DNA from: Phycisphaeraceae bacterium
GTDB lineage: Bacteria > Planctomycetota > Phycisphaerae > Phycisphaerales > Zrk34
Assembly (NCBI GenBank): GCA_028282685.1
Contig: JANQHK010000025.1
Coordinates: 22,299 to 86,298, forward strand
DNA length: 64,000 bases
Direction: 5' to 3'
A model generated the notes under the pieces. The model saw only the letters and a list, made by a program, of their open reading frames with translations, made no database searches and was not told the DNA's origin. How positions within the stretch are numbered: the first letter of the stretch is position 1; each line of letters opens with the position of its first letter. Below, piece by piece: positions 56,334-64,000 of the stretch. Made by a program: the position numbers and the translations under genes.

Positions 56334-58124
56334 TTACCGGACCAGCGAGAGCAGTTCCTGGATCATCTGGTCGGTGGTGGTGACCACGCGGCTGTTGGCG
56401 GAAAAGCCCGTGCTGGCGTTAATCAAGTTGACGAATTCGGAGGCCAGGTCGACGTTGGACAGTTCCAGCGCGCCGGCAAAAATCCGCGCCGAGCCGAACT
56501 GTCCCGGAGCCGCGATGATGGCATCACCGCTGTTGGGGCCGGGGACGTATCGGCCGTTGCCTTCGTCGAGCAGGCCCTGGGGATTGGAGAAGGTGGACAA
56601 GGCCACCTGCCCGAGCACACGAACCAAGCCGTTGGTGAACGAGCCGTTGATGATTCCGTCTTCGCCGATGGAGAACTCATCGAGCGTTCCGATGGGCGAG
56701 CCGTCCTGGCTGACTGCCGCCAGCGAGCTGAGCGTATCGGAAAGGGCGAAGATGGCATCGTTGTCGGAGGAGAAGTTCATGTTGACGGTCAGCGGCGTCA
56801 CGGCGCCGTTGTCGCGTGTCAGACTGAACGACTGGTTCGTCGCATCCACGAAATTGCCGTTCTGATCGAACGTCACCAGGCCGACGCCCAACGCCTGATC
56901 GACATCGTCGTTGTCGACCGATTCGGCGATCCACTCCCAGGTCGTTCCGCTGCCCGGGGTGACATCCTGCAAGACGAAACTGAGTTCAGCGGTGAGCGGC
57001 GTGCCCAGCGAATCGTAAACGACGAAACTGGTCCGGACCGATTCGCCGTCGGCCGAGCCGGTTTTGGTCATGACGAACGGCTGGCTGATGGCGACGTCGG
57101 CGTCACCGTCGTCGGTCTGCTGCACGGCAACGAGATCCGCCGTCTCGATGGTCAGGTCCTGGACCGTGCCTTCATTGCCGGTGATCACGATCTGGCCGGC
57201 GGCATTGATCGCAATCGATCCGCCCAGGTCGTGGCCGTTGACCGAGGTGCTGTCCAGCCCGAGCACCTTATCGAGGAAGGTGACGAAATCGCTGAGTGTC
57301 GTTCCCACTTCATCGACGCCGAGCGCATCGGCGGTTTGCGTGCTGAAGCCAAAGGTATGGGCGCCCAGGTCCTTGCCGGATTTCTCGACGCCGGCGAGGG
57401 TGATGACCGTATCGGTTCCGCCTTCGATGGCCAGGAAGGACCCGCCGGCGCCGTTGTCAATGTAGAGATCGTTGCCGGCGACGGTCAGATCGGTCGTGCC
57501 GTCTTCTTCGGTGCCGACGGTGAGCGTATCGGTGGTGAAGAAGGCGCGGGTTTCATGGACGGCCCCGCCGGTGCTCAACGGCCCGGAGGCATTGAGGTTG
57601 CCGGAGAAGTTCACGTTGCGCGTTTCTTTGGCGATGGTCAGCGTGCCGAGCGGTATGGTCAGGTCGACCAGCGCGCTGGGCACGATGTTGAAGGATTCGT
57701 CAACGCCGTAGCCCTGCACGTAACCGCCGGACAGGTCGACCAGTTGGTTATCCTGATTGAGGGTGAAGGCCCCAGAGCGTGTGAAGAAGCGCTGGTTGTT
57801 CTGCTCGACGACGAACATGCCGTTGCCTTCCAGGGCCAGGTTGGTGGCGAGGCCGGTGGTCTGGATGGAGCCGTTGGTCAGGTTTTTCTGGATGCCATCG
57901 AACCGCGTCCCCAGCCCGACCTGCGTGGGGTTGGTCCCGCCGCTGTCGGTGGAGGGTTGCGAACCGAAGCTCAACGACCTGGCGAACATCTCGGTGAACA
58001 CCGCGCGCGTCGATTTGTACGCCGTGGTGTTCACGTTGGCGATGTTGTTGCCAATGACGTCCATGTTCTGGGCATTGATATCAAGCCCGCTGAGAGCAGT
58101 GTAGAAGGCGCTGGATAATGCCAT
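56334..58124 (-). CDS. flgE: flagellar hook protein FlgE
   Basis: Hook subunit, 596 aa. The D0 helix at the N-terminus is LSSAFYTALSGLDINAQNMDVIGNNIANVNTTAYKSTRAVF and the C-terminal D0 helix is GALELSNVDLASEFVNLINASTGFSANSRVVTTTDQMIQELLSLV. The central domains are long and Thr/Gly/Asp-rich, with several repeats of surface strands. AAGGAG lies seven bases before the ATG. The length is above the E. coli value (402 aa), as in many deep-branching phyla. Confidence 0.95.
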   Translation of the reverse strand: MALSSAFYTALSGLDINAQNMDVIGNNIANVNTTAYKSTRAVFTEMFARSLSFGSQPSTDSGGTNPTQVGLGTRFDGIQKNLTNGSIQTTGLATNLALEGNGMFVVEQNNQRFFTRSGAFTLNQDNQLVDLSGGYVQGYGVDESFNIVPSALVDLTIPLGTLTIAKETRNVNFSGNLNASGPLSTGGAVHETRAFFTTDTLTVGTEEDGTTDLTVAGNDLYIDNGAGGSFLAIEGGTDTVITLAGVEKSGKDLGAHTFGFSTQTADALGVDEVGTTLSDFVTFLDKVLGLDSTSVNGHDLGGSIAINAAGQIVITGNEGTVQDLTIETADLVAVQQTDDGDADVAISQPFVMTKTGSADGESVRTSFVVYDSLGTPLTAELSFVLQDVTPGSGTTWEWIAESVDNDDVDQALGVGLVTFDQNGNFVDATNQSFSLTRDNGAVTPLTVNMNFSSDNDAIFALSDTLSSLAAVSQDGSPIGTLDEFSIGEDGIINGSFTNGLVRVLGQVALSTFSNPQGLLDEGNGRYVPGPNSGDAIIAAPGQFGSARIFAGALELSNVDLASEFVNLINASTGFSANSRVVTTTDQMIQELLSLVR

Positions 58125-58127
58125 GGC

Positions 58128-58655
58128 TCAACTCCTTGCGGCAAGAGGCGGCGTCGGTCGTTCGGCCGCCCCGGGCCTCCCGTATCCCGAAGGATGTGGG
58201 GCCAGCCCGTGGTCAGGTTCGGTCGGATTCGGATCGGCGATCGCTTCGGGATCACCGACCAGAACGGTGGAATCAATCTGAGTCACGATGCCGGACTGCA
58301 TGCGCTGCGCGTCCAGCACGGTGACGACGGTGCGATTAGGAACGTTGACGATCAATCCGAGATCCCGCATCAGGATCAACGCATCGCGCGAGCCCTTGGC
58401 GCGCGCCTGCTCGGCGGCGTCATTCAAAGCAGCGGCCTGTGGATCGGTCAATTCCAGGCCCATCTGCTCCATCCGCTGTTGTGCGTGAGCGGAATACTTC
58501 AAGCCCTCGGCGCGGGCGGCGGCATCGGCCTCCTGCAACAACTGATCGAAATCACGCTGCTCCAGCGGCGCGGTCGGACGCACCGTCGGTGCGGGCGCTC
58601 CCGCCGGACGAACCGCAGGTTCAAGCATGCGCAGCATGTCGATTTCCTGGCTCAT
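58128..58655 (-). CDS. TIGR02530-type flagellar operon protein
   Basis: A 175-aa protein with the family core LKYSAHAQQRMEQMGLELTDPQAAALNDAAEQARAKGSRDALILMRDLGLIVNVPNRTVVTVLDA. This family sits between flgD and flgE in many Gram-positive and other bacteria and may be a hook assembly or scaffold factor; its role is not settled. The C-terminal 45 residues are Pro-rich. The ATG at 58655 follows AAGGA by seven bases; the flgE ATG is three bases beyond its stop. Confidence 0.75.
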   Translation of the reverse strand: MSQEIDMLRMLEPAVRPAGAPAPTVRPTAPLEQRDFDQLLQEADAAARAEGLKYSAHAQQRMEQMGLELTDPQAAALNDAAEQARAKGSRDALILMRDLGLIVNVPNRTVVTVLDAQRMQSGIVTQIDSTVLVGDPEAIADPNPTEPDHGLAPHPSGYGRPGAAERPTPPLAARS

Positions 58656-58674
58656 CAATGCGTCCTTCAGCGGA

Positions 58675-59112
58675 TCAACCGTCGGCCAGCCCCACCGCGG
58701 AGCCGGTCGCCTCGGAGATCGTGTGGATGTTGTTCATGTTCATGGTCAGCCCGTTATCGAGTTCGAGGTAGACCTCGCCTTCAATCACGCGCACGCTGGT
58801 GACCAGTCCCTCGGTGGAAGAGCCGCCGGTGCTGTGGCCCTCGACGAGTTTGCCGATGAGGTTGCCGGCTGAGGCGACCTGGTTCTGCGTGACCAGATCA
58901 TTGAGTTTCTGCTCCAGCGACAACTGCGCTTCGATGTTGCGCAAGCTGGACAGTTGCTCCAGCAACGCCGAGGAATCCTGCGGATCGAACGGATCCTGGT
59001 TCTGCAATTCCTCGATCAGGACATTAAGAAACTCTTCGCTGGTCATGTCGGTAAATGCATTACCGGTGCTGGTCGTGGCGGCGCTGCCGCTCAAGGCCGA
59101 TACGCTGGACAT
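58675..59112 (-). CDS. flgD: flagellar hook assembly scaffold FlgD
   Basis: Hook cap protein, 145 aa, short (other FlgD are 200-260 aa with a tudor/FnIII part): the conserved N-terminal region FTDMTSEEFLNVLIEELQNQDPFDPQDSSALLEQLSSLRNIEAQLSLEQ is complete, followed by a short TSVRVIEGEVYLELDNG beta part. AGGAG lies before the ATG. It lies between fliK and the TIGR02530-type gene, as in Bacillus. Confidence 0.9.
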   Translation of the reverse strand: MSSVSALSGSAATTSTGNAFTDMTSEEFLNVLIEELQNQDPFDPQDSSALLEQLSSLRNIEAQLSLEQKLNDLVTQNQVASAGNLIGKLVEGHSTGGSSTEGLVTSVRVIEGEVYLELDNGLTMNMNNIHTISEATGSAVGLADG

Positions 59113-59155
59113 GGCGGGTCTCCTGCTGAAGTTACCTGTACCTGTTCCTCACGGT

Positions 59156-60697
59156 TTACACTTCCAGGTCGAGTAGCTGGCGCTGGAAGCTCGGTTGTTC
59201 GTTGGGCGAACCGGAATTGTCGCGGTCCCCCTGTTCTCCGGGTCGGCCTCCCTGATCGAAAGCGCCGCGGCTTCGTCCATCATCGGGCGCGGAATCGGTC
59301 TGCTGCTGCGCTTCCTGCTGCGTGCCGCCGGAGGAGGTGCTGTTGTGCTGCGGGCTGAGCGGGGTGTGCACCTGCAACTGCTCGATGCGCAGCCCCTGTT
59401 GTTCCAGGGCCATCCGGAGCGTGGCCATGTTTTCACTGAGTACCTGCCCGGCGTGAAGCGTCGATGCGGCAAACGAGGCCTGCACCGCACCGCCGGCGAT
59501 CTTCACCTCGATGCGCAAAGTGCCCAGTTCCGGCGGGCTCAAACGCATCTGAATCGTTCCGCCGTTGCGATCGACCATGCCGCGTATCCCGCTCAGCGTC
59601 CGCTGCATGATTCGGTTGTTCTGGTTTTCGGGTAGCGGTTCGAGCAGAAGCGGTAATGTCGATTCGGTGGCGCCGGCCGGCGCCGTGGCGGGGTTGACCG
59701 AAGCGGCGGGTTGAATCGTCGCCGCGGTTGGCGGGGCGGGCTGGAACTGCGGCGCGGTCGTGGTTTGTGTCGTCATATCGCCGGTCGACTTTTCGGTGGA
59801 TCGGGGTGCTTGTGTTTCACCGGCCGGCTGCGACAACTGCGTTTGCGACGGATCGATCTGGATACGCCGGGGTTTCGGATCGGTATGGCGCTGCGACGAT
59901 TCACCCTGCTGACCTTCGCCCTGCTTGTCGGCCTGATCGGATGTCGGTTGCGAAAGGACCGGTCGAACGGTCTCGGCCTGCACCGCGGCCTTGCTTTTGG
60001 CTTGCGCTTCACCGCTCGACTGGAACGTGTCGGCCGTCTGGGTCTGGGCCGGTTGCGCGATGCGCTGATCGGCGGATTCGCTCGGGATGGTCGATTCCAC
60101 TTGTGCTGCGACCTGCTGGGTTGTGGCCTGCTGGGTTGCGACCGCTTGCGCGGCGGCGCCCTGCGTTTGCCCGGCGTTGATCGCAGCCGCCTGTTGCGCA
60201 TTCTGTCCTTCGACCGCTTGTTGGGCAAGGGGGGATTGGGCAGTGTGAATCTGCTTCAAAACCGACGCTTCCAGAGCAGCCATCTGCGCCCCGGGCGATG
60301 CGCTTTGCGTCGGCGCGTTGGCGGCGACTGCCGATTCCTGCGATGCGGTTCCATCCTGCGCCGCCGTGTCATCGTACGATTCGGAGGACGGCGATTGCCC
60401 ACCGACGGGATTTTTCTCTTCGGGTGTTTCCTGCGGGGCCGGCGCTTCGGGGGCCTGATCGGCGCGCGGCTCATCGGTTTCGGTCTGCTCGTGTTCCGAA
60501 CGTTCGGGCGCGGGCTTGACCTTGGAGCGCTCGTCACTCGAATCGGTCTGCTGCGCTTTGTCTTGCGCGGCATGGACCGAGGCGGAATGGGCGCCGTCCA
60601 GAATGCGGTCGAACTGGCCATCGGATTCGGACCCGGAGCGGATCGCCGGTTCGGCCGGAGGAGGAACCATGTTCAGCTTGTTCGTTTCTATCATCAT
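59156..60697 (-). CDS. fliK: flagellar hook-length control protein FliK
   Basis: Molecular ruler of the hook, 513 aa. The long N-terminal part is Gln/Ala/Pro/Ser-rich and disordered, typical of the ruler. The C-terminal domain has RGMVDRNGGTIQMRLSPPELGTLRIEVKIAGGAVQASFAA, the Flg_hook signature (LxPxxLGxVxV). A Gln-rich tail ends the protein. Its start overlaps the stop of the motE-like gene as ATGA. Confidence 0.9.
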   Translation of the reverse strand: MMIETNKLNMVPPPAEPAIRSGSESDGQFDRILDGAHSASVHAAQDKAQQTDSSDERSKVKPAPERSEHEQTETDEPRADQAPEAPAPQETPEEKNPVGGQSPSSESYDDTAAQDGTASQESAVAANAPTQSASPGAQMAALEASVLKQIHTAQSPLAQQAVEGQNAQQAAAINAGQTQGAAAQAVATQQATTQQVAAQVESTIPSESADQRIAQPAQTQTADTFQSSGEAQAKSKAAVQAETVRPVLSQPTSDQADKQGEGQQGESSQRHTDPKPRRIQIDPSQTQLSQPAGETQAPRSTEKSTGDMTTQTTTAPQFQPAPPTAATIQPAASVNPATAPAGATESTLPLLLEPLPENQNNRIMQRTLSGIRGMVDRNGGTIQMRLSPPELGTLRIEVKIAGGAVQASFAASTLHAGQVLSENMATLRMALEQQGLRIEQLQVHTPLSPQHNSTSSGGTQQEAQQQTDSAPDDGRSRGAFDQGGRPGEQGDRDNSGSPNEQPSFQRQLLDLEV

Positions 60698-61386
60698 CCG
60701 GACGACTCCGTCTGCTGGACGAGGTCGCTGCCGCGGGCGCGGAGTCGCTCCGTCAACTCCACAGCCCGGGCCACCTCGTGCGACTGATCGAATTCCCGGA
60801 GCACGGCTGCGGCCTTCCGTGGCTGCATGGACTCCAGGTACATCACCACCTGAGCGACCTTGTCCTGCTCGATCATCCGCAGGAACATTTTTTTGGCCTG
60901 ATCGGCCGGAAGCTGCTCGAGCAACCCGACCGCGCGCTTGAATCCCGCATCGTTCAACTGCTGCTCGATCTGCGCCAGACGTTGTTCCGCGGCCTGCTTT
61001 TCATCAAGCACCTCCCGCTTTTCCTTTTCCATCAGGCGACGCGACAGTTCGAGATTGTCGCGCAGTGATTCGATTTCACGTCGGGTGCGCTCCAGCTGAC
61101 GCAACGTCAGTTCGTGACGGCGCTGTTCATCGTCGAGGCGCTCGGCGGTCGAGCCGGCGATCATCGCTTCCACGCGCTCGGTCTGCCGCTCGGCCTGCCT
61201 GACCAGTTCGGCGGTTTGCGCTTCCTGCTGACGTTGTTCGGCGACGGTGATGGCGAAGACGTTTTTGACATCGACGACGCGATCCCGACTGAGCCGACCG
61301 GACGCGCCCAGCCACGCCCCCACCCCCGCCGCCCCCAGAACGTGGATGATGCAGACCAGCGCGATGACGTGGTAGGTCATTCTCAT
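60694..61386 (-). CDS. motE: MotE-like flagellar protein
   Basis: A 230-aa protein with one N-terminal membrane helix (HVIALVCIIHVLGAAGVGAWLGAS) and a long coiled coil (about 60-155). A C-terminal MgtE-N/FliG-like domain follows with LLEQLPADQAKKMFLRMIEQDKVAQVVMYLESMQPRKAAAVLREFD. It resembles the MotE/YlxF group linked to flagellar motility. The ATG at 61386 overlaps the fliJ stop (ATGA), which fits tight coupling. Confidence 0.75.
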   Translation of the reverse strand: MRMTYHVIALVCIIHVLGAAGVGAWLGASGRLSRDRVVDVKNVFAITVAEQRQQEAQTAELVRQAERQTERVEAMIAGSTAERLDDEQRRHELTLRQLERTRREIESLRDNLELSRRLMEKEKREVLDEKQAAEQRLAQIEQQLNDAGFKRAVGLLEQLPADQAKKMFLRMIEQDKVAQVVMYLESMQPRKAAAVLREFDQSHEVARAVELTERLRARGSDLVQQTESSG

Positions 61387-61850
61387 GCGACGGCCCCCCA
61401 TGACCGGCCGTTGCGACGGGCGAATTGCTGGATGGCGAACTCATCGAGTTGCGCGGTTTCGCGGCGATTCCGTTCGGTCTGCCAGCGCTGGTATTGTTTG
61501 TCGCGCAGGCGTTCGACGGCCTTGCGATCGCGCGAAGCCGCAATGAGCTTCGTCCGGGCGGCCTCGACCTGGTGAGACAGTTCCAGCAGTTTCATGGCGA
61601 TCTGTTGCACCTGCACCACCGCACGGTGGGCCGCGGCGCCGTGGTTGCGCACCCGCTCCACGTCCACGTGACCGCTGAGCGCCGAAGCCATGGTGCGCTT
61701 GTCGGCGGTGATGCCGTGTTGCAGATCGCCGATGCGCCGTTCCAGAATCATCCGCTCGCGCAACAGACGCGCCAGGTCGCGCTGGGCGCGGTCTTCGGCC
61801 AGGCGTCGCTGCCGCAGCACCGGTTCGAGCTTGAAGATGAATCTCGCCAT
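61383..61850 (-). CDS. fliJ: flagellar export protein FliJ
   Basis: Central stalk of the export ATPase, 155 aa, entirely coiled-coil: FIFKLEPVLRQRRLAEDRAQRDLARLL at the start, then long helix. The family is weakly conserved, so identity relies on the FKLEPVL start and the place between fliI and the motE-like gene. AAGGA lies eight bases before the ATG at 61850. A longer frame from TTG 61856 is rejected. Confidence 0.82.
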   Translation of the reverse strand: MARFIFKLEPVLRQRRLAEDRAQRDLARLLRERMILERRIGDLQHGITADKRTMASALSGHVDVERVRNHGAAAHRAVVQVQQIAMKLLELSHQVEAARTKLIAASRDRKAVERLRDKQYQRWQTERNRRETAQLDEFAIQQFARRNGRSWGAVA

Positions 61851-61874
61851 GGGCAATTCCTTATCGACTGTTCA

Positions 61875-63251
61875 TCAGGCGGCGGTCGGCCCCGGGACGG
61901 AGGGGCGCCCCGAGCCCGGCGCCAGCCGCTTGGCTTGCGCTTCAATCTGCAGTGCCAACTCCACCAGTCGTCGCTGGGTGTCGGCGAGCTGCGCCTCTTC
62001 GGTTAATCCCTGCTGGAGGAAACTTTCGATCTGCTGGTGCACGGCGATCGCCAGGTCGTAGCGCGGATTGGAGCCGGAGGCATACGCGCCGATGTTGACC
62101 AGATCTTCGACCTGTTGGTAATCGGCGAGCGTGCGGACCAGTTGCTGCCGCGCTGCGCGCTGCGACGGATCGGTGACGGCGTCGGCCAGTCGGCTGATCG
62201 ATTGGAGCACGTCGATGGCGGGCCAGTGTCCGCGGTTGCCCAGGTCGCGCGTGAGGACGACGTGGCCGTCGAGGATACCGCGGCAGGCGTCGGAGATCGG
62301 CTCGGTCAGATCGTCGCCTTCCACGAGGATGGCGAAGAAACCGGTGATCGAACCGGACGACGTTCGGCCGCAGCGTTCGAGCAGTCCCGGCAGCATGGCA
62401 AAGACACTGGGCGTGAAGCCCTTGGTGGCCGGGGGCTCGCCGATGGCCAAACCCACCTGGCGCTGCGCCTGGCAGAAGCGCGTGATCGAATCCATCAGCA
62501 GCACGACATCCCGTCCGTGATCGCGGAAATGCTCGGCCACGCACAACGCGTAATGCGCCGCGCGGATACGCATGAGCACCGGTTCATCGCTCGTGGCCAC
62601 CACCACCACGCTGCGCTTCAGACCTTCGGGGCCGAGCGCGTGGTGCAGGAAGTCGTTGACCTCGCGGCCGCGCTCTCCGACCAACGCGATCACCGACACA
62701 TCGGCATCGGTGTTGCGCGCCATCTGCCCGAGCAGAGAGCTCTTGCCCACGCCGGGTCCGGAGAAGATGCCCAGGCGCTGGCCGCGCCCGGCGGTGAGAA
62801 TGCCGTCGATGGCGCGCACGCCGGTGCCCAGCGGATCGTCGATCGGCACGCGCCCCAGCGCTTCGAGCGGCTCGGGATGGAGCGGGCGACCGACGGTCTG
62901 GCGGATCGGCGTCCCGCCGTCGATCGGACGGCCCATCGCATCGACCACGCGACCGAGCAGGTCCGGTCCGACGCGCGCCAGGTTGCTGGCGCATCGCCCG
63001 GTAACGCGATCGCAGCGCCGGATGCCATCGGTCGCACCGAGCAACATGACGATCGTCTGTTCGTCATCGAAGCCGACGACTTCGCCCGGCCGCACATCGC
63101 AACCGATTTCGACATCCACCATCGCGCCCACCGGCAAAGGCAGATCATCGACGCGCACCGTCAGGCCGCGCACCTCGCTGACCGCGCCGGTGATCGCCAT
63201 CGGCTGCAACCGCTCCACCGTCGCCAGGGCATCGTCGAACATCGTGGTCAT
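61875..63251 (-). CDS. fliI: flagellum-specific ATPase FliI
   Basis: Export ATPase, 458 aa, homologous to the F1 beta subunit. It has Walker A GIFSGPGVGKSSLLGQ, Walker B VVLLMDSITRFCQAQRQVGLAIGEPPATKG (the F-type ATPase signature) and ERGREVNDFL. The N-terminal domain precedes it and the C-terminal FliI helix domain follows. Its start overlaps the fliH stop as ATGA. Confidence 0.96.
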   Translation of the reverse strand: MTTMFDDALATVERLQPMAITGAVSEVRGLTVRVDDLPLPVGAMVDVEIGCDVRPGEVVGFDDEQTIVMLLGATDGIRRCDRVTGRCASNLARVGPDLLGRVVDAMGRPIDGGTPIRQTVGRPLHPEPLEALGRVPIDDPLGTGVRAIDGILTAGRGQRLGIFSGPGVGKSSLLGQMARNTDADVSVIALVGERGREVNDFLHHALGPEGLKRSVVVVATSDEPVLMRIRAAHYALCVAEHFRDHGRDVVLLMDSITRFCQAQRQVGLAIGEPPATKGFTPSVFAMLPGLLERCGRTSSGSITGFFAILVEGDDLTEPISDACRGILDGHVVLTRDLGNRGHWPAIDVLQSISRLADAVTDPSQRAARQQLVRTLADYQQVEDLVNIGAYASGSNPRYDLAIAVHQQIESFLQQGLTEEAQLADTQRRLVELALQIEAQAKRLAPGSGRPSVPGPTAA

Positions 63252-64000
63252 GTCGGTTCGTCCTCCGTTTCGTCGGAGGATTCGGTTTCGGTGTCGCCGA
63301 CCGCGCCGTCATCGAGGGCCGGGTCCACATCGGATTCGATTTCGATATCCGACAGCTCTTCCATGCCGGATCGGCGAATGTTCTCAATGGTTTGGTCAAT
63401 CGATTCCCCGTCGTTCTGCTCATCGTCCACGCGCACGATGCGTTGCAGGTCTTTGCGGTCCATCGTGCCCGGAAGCAGGGCTTCGACCATGCGCCGCAAC
63501 TGCCCATCGAGCGTGGCGTCGATGCGCCCCTGCCCGGATTCCACCACGCATCCGCCGCGCGCCAGTCGATCGTCATCGGTCAGTTCGGCGTGATCGACCT
63601 GGTGCGCCGCCTCGACCAGCGCGGGCAACGCCTGCTCGATCAGCGGACGGTCCTCGGGGTGGATGCGAACGGTCAGGGCGCTGGGGCGCGTGATGTGTTC
63701 GATGGCCGCGGCCAGTTGATCGGTCACCACGGCCGGGTCGATCCGCGGGACGCGCTTGACGATTTTGGCCGCGATTTCCACCGCCAGTTGCATCAGCGAC
63801 TGACGCGCCTCGATCATCATGTCGTGACGCTGATCGTCCCAGCGGCGCAGCGCCGCGGTCCACGCCCCGGACATCTGCTCCAACGCGGCGGCGGATTGCT
63901 CCAATGCTTCGGCGTGACCGGCCTGGCGTCCGGCTTCCACGCCCTCGGCGCGCCCGTCTTCGTAACCGACGCGGCGACCGGCCTCCTCGGCGCCGGCGGT
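63248..64000 (-). CDS. fliH: flagellar assembly protein FliH (5' end outside window)
   Basis: Regulator of the export ATPase, partial. The frame is open to the window edge (250 codons visible), so the N-terminus is missing. It has the FliH coiled part with small-residue repeats (AGRRVGYEDGRAEGVEAGRQAGHAEALEQ), then the core MQLAVEIAAKIVKRVPRIDPAVVTDQLAAAI and VRIHPEDRPLIEQ. A long acidic C-terminal tail (DIEIESDVDPALDDG...) is unusual for FliH. The position directly before fliI agrees. Confidence 0.85.
   Translation of the reverse strand, partial: TAGAEEAGRRVGYEDGRAEGVEAGRQAGHAEALEQSAAALEQMSGAWTAALRRWDDQRHDMMIEARQSLMQLAVEIAAKIVKRVPRIDPAVVTDQLAAAIEHITRPSALTVRIHPEDRPLIEQALPALVEAAHQVDHAELTDDDRLARGGCVVESGQGRIDATLDGQLRRMVEALLPGTMDRKDLQRIVRVDDEQNDGESIDQTIENIRRSGMEELSDIEIESDVDPALDDGAVGDTETESSDETEDEPT

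Noticed and set aside
59728..60300. Separate gene on the plus strand opposite fliK
   Set aside because: The FliK linker is low in complexity and leaves long open frames in other phases; no start signal or motif supports a gene.

Overview
The window reads as a stretch of a GC-rich bacterial chromosome, most likely from the Planctomycetota (perhaps Phycisphaerae). This placement is inferred from gene content: a VIT/von Willebrand factor A protein, a YdjY-domain protein, two GroEL paralogues around one groES, an FlhF/FlhG/FliA/FlbD-type flagellar cluster, and many genes without a Shine-Dalgarno site whose -10 box lies only 6-9 nt before the start codon. No rRNA, CRISPR array, transposase or integrase was seen.

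Positions 1-9,650: housekeeping and envelope genes. These are bioD, a YhaM-like OB/HD nuclease, a PduO-type cobalamin adenosyltransferase, two lipoproteins (one a rhodanese fold without the catalytic Cys), enolase, an OsmC/Ohr-type peroxidase, the VIT/VWA protein and a nucleotide-sugar dehydrogenase. Positions 9,654-10,875: a tRNA-Val(CAC) gene whose 3' half is repeated exactly (43 bp) 1.1 kb away. The repeats enclose a single radical SAM gene that is AT-richer than its surroundings. It looks like an integrated cassette at a tRNA attachment site and is the most unusual feature found.

Positions 10,978-20,690: tatA, a glcE-glcF pair, a VOC protein, a CPBP membrane protease with a YdjY-domain protein, a glycosyltransferase, an RbsD/FucU protein, a Bax-inhibitor-1-like protein and a YgfZ-like protein. 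Positions 20,690-31,740: a degraded outer-membrane protein remnant, then a signalling region made of YfiR, a hybrid histidine kinase and a REC-GGDEF-EAL regulator, followed by miaB, a BFN-domain protein, and a second c-di-GMP cluster (GspE-N-like domain protein, pseudo-receiver GGDEF protein, unknown partner). Positions 30,900-36,240: two TauE/SafE permeases, a cysteine desulfurase family enzyme, a secreted coiled-coil protein, an aquaporin and a tiny Cys-rich lipoprotein.

Positions 36,600-42,830: a chaperone cluster, groEL1-groES-groEL2-dnaJ-grpE-FmdB-like. Positions 42,890-64,000: one long minus-strand flagellar cluster, read in transcription order as fliH (cut by the window end), fliI, fliJ, motE-like, fliK, flgD, TIGR02530-type gene, flgE, flbD, motA, motB, fliL, fliN, fliO, fliP, fliQ, fliR, flhB, flhA, flhF, flhG, a small membrane protein, fliA/whiG-type sigma factor and folK. 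Many genes overlap by 1-4 nt, which suggests translational coupling. fliM is not in its usual place between fliL and fliN.

Two dispersed repeat families run through the intergenic regions: a long imperfect palindrome with CACAGAG-rich arms (two copies) and a short CCGGACCT/AGGTCCGG hairpin (three copies).
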